DNA from: Mactromeris polynyma
Taxonomy: Eukaryota > Mollusca > Bivalvia > Venerida > Mactridae
Length of the DNA: 64,000 nt
Assembly: GCA_032209605.1 (NCBI GenBank)
Contig: JASFXZ010000018.1
Coordinates: 6,885,904 to 6,949,903, forward strand
Direction: 5' to 3'
Positions 36,421 through 48,606 of the stretch are shown one piece after another. Each line of letters starts with the position of its first letter. Position 1 is the first letter of the stretch. The notes beneath the pieces were generated by a model. The model was not told the DNA's origin. It saw only the letters and a list, made by a program, of their open reading frames with translations, and did no database searches. The translations under genes were made by a program, and so were the position numbers.

Positions 36421-37256
36421 AGTAAACATGACTCTAAACACTGATAGTATTCGGTATGGCCTATTCCTTATATAATACAATGCGTAAGGAAACTCTGTTA
36501 TTTACTTTATTCATAATGTTTCCTTAAACATTCCCTCATATTCTGAATTCCTAACTGTACTATTCGTATTGTTTAACAAGTTTTTCGATAACAGATGAAA
36601 CGTTTAATTCGGATTTCATTAATTACTTGCTGGTATAAACCCTACTTTTTCGAACTCTTTGGTGATTACTATCGAGAGTTGCCAGTAAATATATTTGCTT
36701 GGTGTCACTGAGTCGTACTTAAACTTTCTAACTAGCAATCGGATCACCTCGGTTTTTATCGGAAGTATTGTGAGGGAATGTATTCCAAAATGGTTGCCTG
36801 TGGAATTATGACAGATGTCTTTTCGATATTAAGACGGTACTCAAAACATTTCGATAATGTTGAATAGTGTATGTTTCCCTGGTCAGATGTCTATAGTTAA
36901 CAGCGTAGAAAAACCGCATCACTTACCGTGATTTTAGGTACATTCTATAGTCAATTTTCCGAATTGTACGGAAATTGCCGAGATGTTGCGATTTTCTAAG
37001 TATATCCTTTCAGAGTCGAGACATATTTTGATAAACTTCACTGGAACGAATGAAAATGTCCGTGTTTCTTTATTTGTGAACGGTTATTAACAAATGGTAC
37101 CAAAGAAAACATGTTTTCACTCGGAATGTGAAAATAATCGGAACGATACAACTTAATAGGAGGAAAATGTAAGCGCACATCAAGCAGAAAAAGTTTCACG
37201 GGTTTGCCAATATATATTTCCTTATATCGATGTTGTATTCATCAACACGTCCAAGT

Positions 37257-39121
37257 TTATTGTTTATGTAGCAATACTCCAGAGAATCCAGTGTGGTATC
37301 TGATAGTAGCGTACGTCCCATGAACTTTACCTTCGCCCTCGACCCAAACGGAATCTCCAGCGACGAGATCGGTAACGGTTGTGACGCCGCCTACATTCCA
37401 ACCCGTGGTATGACCTGCAATAGTGTATTCGATAACCTCTCGTTTATTGCTGACAGATTGTACCATGAAGAAGGCACCAGGGTTACCGGCTGGATTTCCA
37501 AGAACCATTGAAAAGATGTAGGTACCATTATACGGAGCTGTAAATATGCCATTGTGTGGATTGTACGCATCTCCAATATTAAGACCTACTTGATCAAAAA
37601 CAATTGTTTTGCCTGTGGACACTTGATAAGTGGTCTCACTTAGTACACTCCTAAATGCCACGCTTGGTGTCTTTGTTTGTCTTAGCTCTGCAAAACAAAA
37701 ATCGTTTGCATATAATTTACAATAAAATTATTTGATTCAACAATGTCCAATATACACTAAGATATGAAAGTCTTATTATTGTTCCGGTGTTTTATCATTA
37801 CCCTGGAAGGTAGACAAGCGAAAAGCGTCTGTTATTTAAAAAAGTCAGACAGGTCTCCAAATAATTCAACATTTTCCAATACCTTTATTGCATGATAAAT
37901 TCGCATGGTTTCTAGCAATGAGCACGTAATGATGTAAGCTGCAAAATAAAAATTGCTTCACTGTATTTTTCATCCCTTGAGCGGTTTAGTCGGAGCAGAC
38001 ATACAGCTAATTCTTGAAGTGGAGGATGAAACATTGCAATTTAACAATTGTTTTATACGAATGGTCGTCATGTCTATATTCAGTTTAGTTCAGGCTCAAC
38101 TTTACGTGCATGCTCCGTATTTTAAAATTCTTACCTGACATTTCTCTTTGTAACTCGTTAACAGTTGCCTCGGTTTGTATCGATGTTTCTCTTAGCTTGG
38201 CAATGTCTGAAAATAACATTTATCATAGTGTGTAATGCACAATTATAAGGAAACCATATCACCGATTGCCCTGATTTTCGTCTGATGATATGTCCTAAAC
38301 ATGCATAGTTATATAGCATAATTCATACTACTAAATAAATATGCGTTACAGTGCGCTTTAATTCCATGAATACTATTTTGAGTGTTACTGTAGTGGCTTT
38401 GGTTGATCGCTGTTTCAACATAATCGATGTTACCTACGTTCGGTGGTAAGGTGACCTTAAAAGGGTTACTAAGTTATCCAGTCTTGAACTAGATTATCGA
38501 AGAAACGTAAAATACAAATACACCAAATCATGCACAGCGTGAATGACGATACAAATTGTCTTGAGACAGATTAGGACGGAAATTAAAGGTATCCTCCGGT
38601 AAAATATTTATTGAGCTTCTATTCAAAACTTTTAGATAGAAAAAAGAGATGTATTTTTTTAGTTTAAACTTATTTATTTGGCATCGATTGTGAAACAAGT
38701 TCTTACAACTTATACTAATCCCTCGATGACTGCTTCCTGGCTACCAACTAAATTTAGGGATTGTGAAGTGCGTGATCAAACCCCGCTCATCACGGGGCTC
38801 AAAGTCACGACCTTCGGATCAGGAGTCAGGCGCTCTACCCCTCGACCACTGCGCTTCATTTTATTTTGTATTTTGGTGTGAGACGCGTCAGTCAATAAAT
38901 CTCGACCTTAAAACACGGATAATATGGATATAACGCTTGTACATACCTCCTAATTCGTGATCACGTCCACATACTGTCGCCTTCAGCCTCAGAATTTCAT
39001 TTTCTAGTTCAAGCAGTTTTATATTAACACTTTGAATATCCATGGGTTCATTCTGATTGCAAAGCATAGAATTGAACTGGACAAATAATATAAACACTTT
39101 AATGTACATTCCCAAAGCCAT
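37257..39121 (-). CDS. Secreted coiled-coil C1q-domain protein, gene 1 of unit B (3 exons)
   Basis: Unit B copy of gene 1, 225 residues. Exon 1 is 38947-39121, exon 2 is 38135-38206 and exon 3 is 37257-37687, with the same splice sites and phase-1 junctions. The C1q exon differs from the unit A copy by one base (in a Gly-Gly-Val context near 37392), which is synonymous, so the C1q domain is identical. Exon 1 has one amino-acid change just after the signal peptide (Asn-Glu-Asn to Asn-Gln-Asn). Flanking and intronic sequence differs more, including small indels near 37755 and 37815. The domain order is signal peptide, coil, C1q. A stop codon embedded in AATAAA (37256-37261) is shared with unit A. 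Confidence 0.9.
38765..38857 (-). mobile_element. tRNA-derived SINE-like sequence, unit B, gene 1 intron
   Basis: Orthologue of 3860-3953 with a few substitutions and a 2-3 bp deletion in the B-box half. Confidence 0.5.
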
Positions 39122-40041
39122 ATTCGTGAAGATAAGTGCGTATTTCGTATCACAATGTAACAACAAGTCTGTCTAACAATTGGTAGAATTAGTTTGCTAT
39201 GAAGAATGAATAGCATTGGCACTGACTCAACACTGTTAGCATAACTGCAATGTTGGATTCTACCTGACATTCACGACATGCTCACATGTATAAGTACATA
39301 GCCATTTCACATGCAATTATAATTATCTTGCAGTTCTATGTTCCACACTATACGCTAACACAACCAAAGCTTGTCCTGCTCCACTCGTTCATGCATTTAC
39401 ACACGTATACACGCGCACGCACACATGTTTATAAACATACATAGGGATCGTTTTGCGCCTAGATGGAACATAGAAATTCACTATTCGCAGTTATGTTCAC
39501 GTTATTACGGTATGAACCTCAGAACTGTCAAGTCGCGTTCGTCCAGTTAAAGAGGCTTTTATTTTACAACCCATACAAATGATAGCCGTTATATTGCATC
39601 ATTGTTATTTTGCATTAATGTAAAGTTTAAATTTCATGATCGCTTACTTTTACAAATGCAAATAAACTAGGAAACCGAAATTGAAATTAACGTGTTTTCA
39701 ATTATCATTTCAACCGCGGGATCCGGTTAGATAGCAACTCTATTTAGTTAATTATGTTTATGAATGCGGACTAGAAATACAACAGTGCGTTTCGGGTCAA
39801 TGTTAGCATTGTTAGTTCGTATTTATTTACGGTTGTAAACAAATTATATTCAGCCAATGAATACGCGTTTTTAAAAATATTGACCAATAAATTTCGTGTT
39901 CACATGGACGGTATTCTCAACTAATGTCTTGAGATTTCGTAATAAAACAAGACGAAGATAAATGCATGTATACGGAAAAGACAAAGCAACGCCGGGCATT
40001 GTTGTGGTACGTAATAATAAACATGCACAAAACATTATTAC

Positions 40042-40897
40042 CTAACACTTCTTTTCGGAACGCCGCAACAGTCGCATCGGTTCGTAAAGAAGTTTCTTTT
40101 AACTAAGCAATGTCTGAAAGTAATGTATAAATGTTTATAGCGTTTAACACCATTTTTCAACAGCTTTTCCATTTATACGGTGGTCAGTTGACCTAACCAG
40201 TTTTCCAGCGATTAATTATCAACCAATGCTAAAATGCTTTCCGCAAGCAGCTAACAGGTTTTCAACATGTATCCATGGTGGAGCCAAATGACTGTAGCCA
40301 AGTCCTGTTACAGAATTATATGACCTGCACAGCCCGGGAATCGAGCACGGAGCTGGCGGGTGACAGCTCACTGCTGGTCCAACTGAGCTAATCGGGTGGG
40401 CTGATATGTACGATAAAAAATGAAACATTATAGAACTGCCTGAAATAAGGAAAATATTTTGGAAAAGTAGTCACGTACAGCATGAACCATACTTAAAGAA
40501 ATACCAAATCGTTGTGTTAATGAGTACCATTACAACCATTTCATCGTCATTGCTTGTCATAACTATCAAAACAACGTTTTATATACAATTACATGTTGTA
40601 TGAATATATGTAAATATCATTTGTTTCTGGAGTGTTTAAATTTATCGACAAGTCGCAGAAAGTCGATGTTTCAATTTTCTCACTCAATTTGTGTGTATCA
40701 ATATAATGTATGCGCTCACCTTGTAATTCCTGATCACGTCCGCACATTGTTGCTTTCAGCCGTAAACTTTCATTTTCAAGCTCTAGCAGTTTTATATTAA
40801 CACTTTGAATATCAATCTGTTCGTTCCCATAGCACAGCATAGAACAAAACTGTACAAAACATATACATGTACCCACTAAATACATCTCTTTGGCCAT
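40042..40897 (-). pseudogene. Broken C1q gene 2 of unit B: exons 1 and 2, nonsense codon, no C1q exon
   Basis: Exon 1 (40720-40897, 178 nt) is intact here: a signal peptide MAKEMYLVGTCICFVQF and a coil (VNIKLLELENESLRLKA), with a phase-1 donor GTGAGC. Exon 2 (40042-40113) has good splice sites but carries the same in-frame TAG (40103-40105) as unit A, so the nonsense change predates the duplication. No C1q exon follows before gene 1. If transcribed and spliced it would give a secreted coil peptide of about 62 residues that could only act by co-assembling with full-length paralogues. Decay is the simpler reading. The unit A copy has an extra frameshift in exon 1. Confidence 0.75.
40221..40402 (-). 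mobile_element. tRNA-derived SINE, unit B
   Basis: Orthologue of 5765-5947 at the same intronic site, with both Pol III boxes intact. Confidence 0.6.
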
Positions 40898-41847
40898 ATC
40901 ACTGAAAATATGTGTGTACTTTGAAATGAACTTAAACAAAAACATTTGGCGAAATTCGTTTTCTCGGAAGAATGTATAACACTGACACTGATTCAATACG
41001 AGAAAGATTAGTTTCATTCCAGCTGGCATGCAAGGTGTTTTAATGTAAACTGGCATTAATGTTTACAAAATCTTTACAGGCGAGTTCCTGATGTTTGAAA
41101 CAACATACATAGGGCCTACGCATCGCTTGCACACACGCACGCTGGCACACAAACAACACATTGTCATATATTGGTGTAATCTCAGAATTAGCCGACACGT
41201 TCGTTCAGTTAAAGAAGCTATCATTTTAACAGCGAAGAAAATTGACATTCTATAGCATTATCGGTTATAATATTATTGCAATGAACATAATAAATGCATG
41301 TAGTATAAATTTGCATAATCGCTTACTTTTACCAGGAAGTTTAACAAAGACGAACAAAACTGAAATTAATGTGCTGATCACGAAGTGTCAGTTACACAGA
41401 TCAGTGATTCACAAATATAATTAATGCTATAATTATTGTATATTTTTCAGATTTCATCAATCCAAGGGTCGTGATCATATCTACTATATTTAATGAACTA
41501 TGTTTACTCTGTGTAGAGAAGTTTTGATCTGAGAATGTGGTTCTCCCTGTTCCAAGCTCATACTGTATATGTCGTTCGGGGGTACTTTGAGAGGACAGGA
41601 ATCAACCGTCTAGACTGACATTCCCACTCTCCAAGATTAAAACTCCATTATATGCTTGTGTCAGGTTAGATTCCGCTAGTAGAATTAGCCCTTCAAGTTC
41701 AACCTGGAACTTGTTATGCTGGTCTAAGGGTAAAACAATATGCCATTTATCTATCAGAAACTAAATAGGAAGCAATTGAATGTGTTCCAAAGCTGTTATT
41801 AACTGCAATGGGCACACACCCCATATTGTCCACACACGTACAACGAA

Positions 41848-41963
41848 TAATAGGTTGGTGACGCGGATGCAGAAAGTTTATCGGGCCAGGCGGATGAATT
41901 TATCCACATAAATACCGAAGCCGAGGCTGATAAACTTTCTCCATCCGCGTCACTAACCTATTA
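41848..41963. repeat. Hairpin-forming inverted repeat, unit B
   Basis: Same 116-bp hairpin as 7392-7507, both arms conserved. Confidence 0.75.
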
Positions 41964-43463
41964 CTCCATTTATCTTTCACTTCTTATGTTAAGTAAGGGG
42001 AACTACCTTCAATTTCAAATAATGCCGAGTTACATCCCCTACATTGTGACGTTATAGATATTGTGAAGTATTGAATATAATTATGGTAAGCCGATAAAAA
42101 TAGTTCCTATGACTCTGAAACATTTTCAACAGCAATATGTATTTTTACGCGTTTTGAATCATCTGATGAACATTAATCAATAACAAATGTAAGAATTTGA
42201 GTCGACAACGACCTTGTACGGTTAATTGATACGTAATTTCCAACGGTTGTTTACAAGACATGAGAAATGTCAAGCTCTTCAGAACGTGTTAATACCAGAA
42301 ATGGCGTTTCCTTTTAATTTATGTGCATATTAAAGTTTTGAATATTTAAAACTGCAGCAGAAAACAAATCTGTATACTCAGTCTAACTGTGTAATTTACG
42401 ATTGCAAAGGAATTCCCGGTACAATTGGGTGAAACCGGACAATGATTCTAATATTGAGATGATGGGTGGGGTACGTACTGCTATTGCTACTGATATGTTA
42501 TTCTTGTTAGAAACCCGACAACACAGGTCATCACTGATGAGTTCAAACGATGATGGACTCAGGTTCTGACATGATGTTCTTCAATCTGTTTAGGCAGCCT
42601 ACGAGAATTACAATAAGCACTTGCAATCGGTTCAAAAGGCTGACTGAGGTTCTCGAAGGATACAATTGAGCACCGTTTGTATAAAAACTGAACAATTTTG
42701 AAGAAAGGAACATTTTATTGTATGCATTATACAAAAAGATGAAAAGTGTGATAGTATTCAATTGTAAAATTCATTATTTGAGTAAGTCGACAAAAACGAT
42801 AACATCGCGACGCTTGACTAAAAAAAGTCCGGCTAGTCACGTGGTCATGTGGCGTGAAATAATTTTTGTTTGACCAAGTGACCTGATAAAACCAAAAATA
42901 TCGGACATCCTGTCATCGGATCGAAATTACTGCAGTAAAAAGATATTAAAATGTATTGCAAACTCATAATATTCCTACTTCTTGCGAAAGTTACCCTTTT
43001 CATGGTTATTATAGTGATATTAAATATAATAAACAACAATTCTCAAATTATTTGGTCAAATCGTTGAAGATATTATTAAACTATATGCATACATTTTCAA
43101 TGTGATACCGCAAGTGAAACTATAAAGTACGTGTAGTTTTATTCCTAGCGCTTTGCAAACTTTGAGTAATATATGGTTTTCTTTTAAAAACGTTAGTACA
43201 AAAGTATTGGTTAACTAACAATGAAACAAACTACACGTGTTTATACAGGTCATGATACTATATTTATTCTACACAAAAGCAAAATTCAAACAATGTTCAC
43301 GTCGTTTATAGCGTAATTTTCATGAATCTTGGAAAAAAATCGTACACAATGAATAGTTACAAACGAGGGTGTGCAATGAGCAAAAAACACCTCTTGTCCT
43401 ATGAGATGGTCATTGTGTAAGTGATGATTACAAAAATACGTAAATTGATAGCACTTGGTTGGT

Positions 43464-45921
43464 TTACTGTTTATTCACCAATATTCCAGAGAATCCGGTG
43501 TGGTACCTATCTGTTGGTTGAGCCCCGCTAGCATAACCATCGCATGTCACCCATACTGAATCTCCAGCACTGACGTCGGCTACAGTTGTGACTCCACCCA
43601 TATCCCATCCTGATGTGAAACCACCAAACACGTATTCAAGTGCTGTTTGCTTACTTCCATCCGAATGCACCATATAAAACACACCGGGGTTTCCCTTAGG
43701 ATTTCCTATGGTCATTGAAAAGATGTAGGTACCATTATATGGCACCGTAAATATGCCGGTGTGGCGATTGTATCCATCCCCAGTGTTTAGACCTACTTGA
43801 TCGAAAACGATAATTTGGCCTTTGACCACAGGACCGATGGTCGTACTAAGCACACTCCTGAATGCCACATTTGGTGTCATTGTCCGTTGTGAAAGTTCTG
43901 TAACCCAAAAATACAGTAATGTAGTGCAAGTAATCCAATACCTAGATTTCTGAAATACTCAAATATTCAATGAAATAGGTAACAATTATTTTCAGAAATA
44001 CAAAATTCGTTTTTATACTTATTGACGTAAGCTTCAATAAAACATTAATTCATAATGCAGTTCTTCAGTTATTTATTTCGAAACCAGATTTACAATACGC
44101 CAAACTGTTGAAAAGAATGACGTAATTCTTGAGCAAAATTTAATCCAATTGTCAAACATTGAATGCACAAATCAGCAGAATAAATATAACTTTTCCATTT
44201 TGCATATAGGATTCATTTTTTGGGTATGTTTTTGTGTTTTTGTATGCGATGAACTATCTAGCAAAACAGATATATTTCTAAATATAGTTTAATATAGAAT
44301 GTTATTAGCTTTCACTCAGAAGTGTTCCCAAGTTCAGGCTTGTCTTTATTAGCATGTCTGGTGATAAATATGGTGGCATATTACTGCCACCAGTTAGCAT
44401 GATAGCGTTCGCGAATTAATTCGTGTTAACCACTTAATTATTACGATAAATATCTAGCTATCTAGTTAATATTCGTGATAAATTTTCGGTAAGATAAATA
44501 TCATACAACTAGAAACAGGCTTGAAAATGCTCAGAACTGCCACCTCTTACGTTTTTATGATGTATTACACTAGATTTAAGTGGCAACACGAATCTTATCT
44601 AGTTGACCACTTATTATGTTACTTAATAACTCAAATTCGCGAATTTGTAGTATGGCAGTAATATGCCACCATGGATAAAGGAACAAACACGTAGTTTAAA
44701 ATGCTTACGCTGCACTTCTTTTCGTAACTCCGTAACTGTTGCTTCGGTTTGTAGTGATGTTTCCCTTAGCCTGGCAATGTCTGAAAATAGTATGTATCAT
44801 TCTATGTACAGCTTTATTAGAATATATAAGGAAACCATGAAATACTGATATAAATTATGGGAAAGGTTAGTATTTATATCGTATGTATGTATGTATAAGG
44901 GCATTTCCCAGACAAACATTCATAGCATAATTTCATACTGCAACAAATGCCAGCATATTGTAGGGAATTAATAAATAGACGTACATGCGTTTAAACAGTT
45001 TCTTGGTTTCGCAAGGCGATAAGTTAACCGGGGTTTCTGAATTGTCTTCACGTAAAATGATGATTCAGCAAGAAATGAACAACTCCGCAAGATGTATGAT
45101 AGATAGAGGACGAATGGCCTTATTATCTTCAGGCGTATCGGGAAGGAAATTATGTCTCGCATACGAAATATTTCTTGGCTTTGTATGTTTAGGTAAACAG
45201 ACGATATTTTTCGGTGGGATACCCCTTGTATTACCGCGTATGTCAATAAGCCCGACTTTAACATGCGCAAAATATCTATAGTTCAATCAAATAACTGAAT
45301 ATGTTTCACTGTATGCACTGTAGCAATAGAGCTTCCGTGGAGCATAATGTGTCCATATGCCCGAACGTCCAACACATGTCTCCCCTGTTATCAAATATCA
45401 ACTATCACAACATAAATCATTGACTTTTTACAATAAGTTCTGCTCCTTAATTCCTCATTAAATATCATAAATAATAAATCAGCTTCGTTTTGCACGTCAT
45501 CATTATCATCATCCGATTAATCACCACATATGTTCTAAAACTCGTTTGCGATCATTTGCCAGTCATCAGTGTAGGTAAAAGTTCTTTCGCTTATTATGTC
45601 GATTCAAGTATGGTCCGGGATATCGGTGTCTCGATTAAAATGGGAGCTCTACGTGTCAGAACCTAACGCATAGATATTCTATAGAAGCTTTATGTACTGG
45701 ATGTTATATGCATCGAGAGCTCTAAACGGTTTAACAGTGGGCTTACCTTCTAATTCGTGTTCACGTCCACACACTGTCGCCTTTAGTCGTAAAATTTCAT
45801 TTTCCAATTCAAGCAGTTTAATACTAACACTTTGAATATCCACAGGTTCATTCCCATAACATACCGAAATAGAACAGAACTGGACGAAGTATATAAACGC
45901 TAAATACATCCCTACAGCCAT
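43464..45921 (-). CDS. Secreted coiled-coil C1q-domain protein, gene 3 of unit B (3 exons)
   Basis: Unit B copy of gene 3, 226 residues. Exon 1 is 45747-45921 (MAVGMYLAFIYFVQF signal, then coil), exon 2 is 44709-44780 (donor GTAAGC) and exon 3 is 43464-43897. All junctions are phase 1. Against the unit A copy, exon 3 has nine nonsynonymous base changes (Arg to Met at its start; then Leu to Ile, Lys to Asn, His to Phe, Gly to Cys, Glu to Asp, Thr to Gln) and two synonymous ones. The new Cys lies in a predicted surface loop (VTCDGYASG). The second intron holds a 305-bp internally deleted foldback element with the same flanking GATAAA duplication as unit A. Confidence 0.9.
44369..44673. mobile_element. 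Foldback element, 305 bp, internally deleted, unit B gene 3 intron
   Basis: Orthologue of the 860-bp unit A element at the same site, with the same GATAAA duplication (44363-44368 and 44674-44679). The left arm is kept up to ATTCGCGAATTTG, then the sequence jumps to the last 25 bp or so (GGCAGTAATATGCCACCAT). The centre of the palindrome and nearly all of the right arm have been deleted. Confidence 0.85.
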
Positions 45922-47454
45922 ATTACAGAAAATGTGAGAATATTTTGTAATAACGGTAAAACATGCATGTTTACCAACTGGCGGAATTTGTTATCAATGA
46001 AGAATAAACAACACTGGCTCTGAATAAATATTGTAAGATAAATCCGAAGTTGGTTTCGAGCTGACATGCTGGGGAGGTAGATGCATGTTGGCATAACATT
46101 TATTTTAGGAAAACAAAGATAAACATCATAGAAAAACTTCCCATACGTACGCGTACAAACACACATATAAGAAGTTTAACTGATGGTAAAAGTTGAAAAA
46201 CAAAGTGAACGTCCGCTCTGTAGCAATCGCTATTATTTTAATTGCACGGAAGACGTTTCAGTCGTTCTATCACAAGCGTCGAATATGATTTGTATTTTTG
46301 TTACAACTATAATAAATAAAATTAAACGTACGTCAATATCATTAAATGTGCGTTACAAAGATCAAGAATTTTTGAGTAAAATTGGGATAATATCTATTGT
46401 TTCGTTTCACAAATCATCAACCAATGGCAATGGGGGGGGGGGGGGCGGATCAGTGGTGATCAAGTATTGTATCAGAGAGATTTGACTAAAATGATTTACG
46501 CGTACAGTGTGTTTAAAGTCGGTTCAGAAATCGCACCTCGTATATTAATATTTAATGTCAATCTTTGTTGAATACAGAGCCAGCATTAACATTTTTTATC
46601 GAATATGGAGTTAACTTTACTATCAACATACGGATGCGCGTCAAATACACATGTAGAAACGAATGCACTTTAAACACTCAGATGTAACACCGACATCAAC
46701 AATGGCGTAGGTCTATACACGAATATATATATTTGGAAACGAATTCAGTGCTAGCACCGAGGTCCTTCTTCGACTTCTAATTATTGGATACAGAACTAAC
46801 ATGGTACCAGCCCCCTGCGCTGATATCAACATACGCACGAATATACATCTGGAAACGAATTGCCAGTGCTGTCACGTGCATTGAACTTGTTTACCAGATG
46901 TAGGAGATACTGCTTAACTGCACAGGTCGATCAACTTACCAGCCGATCCAGTGGTACACCAAGATAAGTGTGAAAACCTCATTTTTAGAGATTTTTCTAT
47001 GCTTAGGGACGGTATGATGCCAATTTTCAAATTGTTGCGACTGTGGGTTGGTAAATAGAAACGTCTAACCAATCATCGAGACGTTCTGTGCATGAAATGC
47101 ATAATATCTCAAATCAGCTTGATCATATGTAATTAAATAAAGGTAAAAAGTATAACGTTTACAACTCATCTCAGTGTTTAGGCCTACATTTCGCTGTAGC
47201 TAATGTCTATATGTTGGATGTTAGTGCAGCTGGTGCGGTGACACGTCACAAGTCCGGGTGAGTGTATGGTACTAGAAAATGAGCACAGTTTTGTTTTACA
47301 AAACGCCGCGCTTCAAATATTAAGATTTCGAGGACCAAAAGTTCGTCTGATTTAGTACTGAAGTCTACTAGAGTTCATTTTCTGTCTGTTGGAATGTGTT
47401 TGTTTTAGAAAGCCGATCAACTGAAACATATATGCGTTTTATTCACACATTCAG

Positions 47455-47590
47455 TGACGTCTGGAAAACTTCCAGACGTCACATCCGGGTACTTTAACTG
47501 AAATCGAGGCCGCCGCCATATTGGATGTTTACGGAAAACATATCGAAAAGTTCTCTAGCCGTTTTGTCCGGAACTACAGGTAATATAGAC
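47455..47590 (+). promoter_or_regulatory. Promoter-like GC-richer segment with CRE-containing hairpin, unit B only
   Basis: A perfect 12-bp inverted repeat TGACGTCTGGAA / TTCCAGACGTCA with a 3-base loop (47455-47481) gives two CRE-like TGACGTC half motifs. It is followed by GGCCGCCGCCATATTGG (47511-47527), like the YY1-type initiator context of TATA-less genes, and a possible donor ACAG|GTAATA at about 47,580. A 79-codon frame follows at 47614-47853 with a basic stretch (RRRKYF), which I do not recognise. It may be a first exon of an unknown plus-strand gene or a solitary regulatory patch. Confidence 0.3.
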
Positions 47591-48371
47591 CGACACGTAT
47601 AATATATCTATCTGTGCATGCCAATATATCTTATGATAATTACAGAATGTGTGTAACAAATCAATATTCCCGCCCTGTTGAGCGCGTGTATAAAAGAAGA
47701 AGAAAATACTTCTTTTTAACCGTTAGAAAGTTAGAAATTGGTTCTTCTGAGAGAACTAGTATAGCTCTACCACTTGTCTTTTCTGAACGTCGCGGTAAGC
47801 AAAATGGGAAACCGGTTTATATATACCTAAAATGTGAGCTATGCGTACATTGATTAGTACGTTTGTTTAAAACTTCCTATTGGCGCATTGTACGTTGCTT
47901 AATTAAGCGGTAGGATAAAATTACTACAAATTAATGACGTGTTAGGGACCGTCCCAAAAACGTGTTCGAAACGTGTTGAAGACGACCGCACGACACCAAT
48001 GTGTTTGAACTCTAATTAAAGGTTTTGTAGTGTTGTAGTGAGGATCATTATGTAACATTCTTCATATACAACACCGATCACCGAGAGATCATATCCACTA
48101 GTATGGTATACTACTTATGTTTTCTGTACTTTAGTTGTGATACAGGCTATTTCATTTTGTCTGATCCAGATCCAAGCTGGTTGACTCTACGCCAATTGTT
48201 TCGCAAATTGTCAATGGAATAGGATGGAGTTTATAATTGCGATAGTCGAGAGAATGAGCAGACGACACTTTTCGCAGCGGGGTAAGGGTTAATTTCTGAC
48301 TTTATAAAGTCAATAAACTTGCAATAATATATTTCCACAAATGAGTCGTCATTGAGAATACAATTCTAATC

Positions 48372-48606
48372 GGGGCATCCGTGGCCGAGTGGTTACAGTC
48401 TTCGATTAACAATCACTTAGCCCCTCACCGCTGTGGGGTCGATCCCGGTCTTGGGCTGGTTCAGATTTTCATGTGGGGAAGCCTTCCGGCTGACTTGCGG
48501 TTGGTCGGTGGTTCTACCCAGGTGCCCGCCTGTGCCTCTACCAGTAATTAGCCGGGCGTCGCGAAATGACTGAAATACTGTCGAAGCGACGTAAAACCCA
48601 TCAATA
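48372..48606 (+). mobile_element. tRNA-derived SINE (molluscan V-SINE-like), unit B only
   Basis: Begins GGGGCATCCGTGGCCGAGTGG (A box, serine/leucine-tRNA style), with GGGGTCGATCCCGG as B box, then a conserved central part (TTCAGATTTTCATGTGGGGA, GGTGGTTCTACCCAGG) and a tail GTCGAAGCGACGTAAAACCC. This head-centre-tail layout and the CGACGTAAAACCC end are known from widespread molluscan SINEs. It lies in the unit-B-specific island. Confidence 0.75.
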
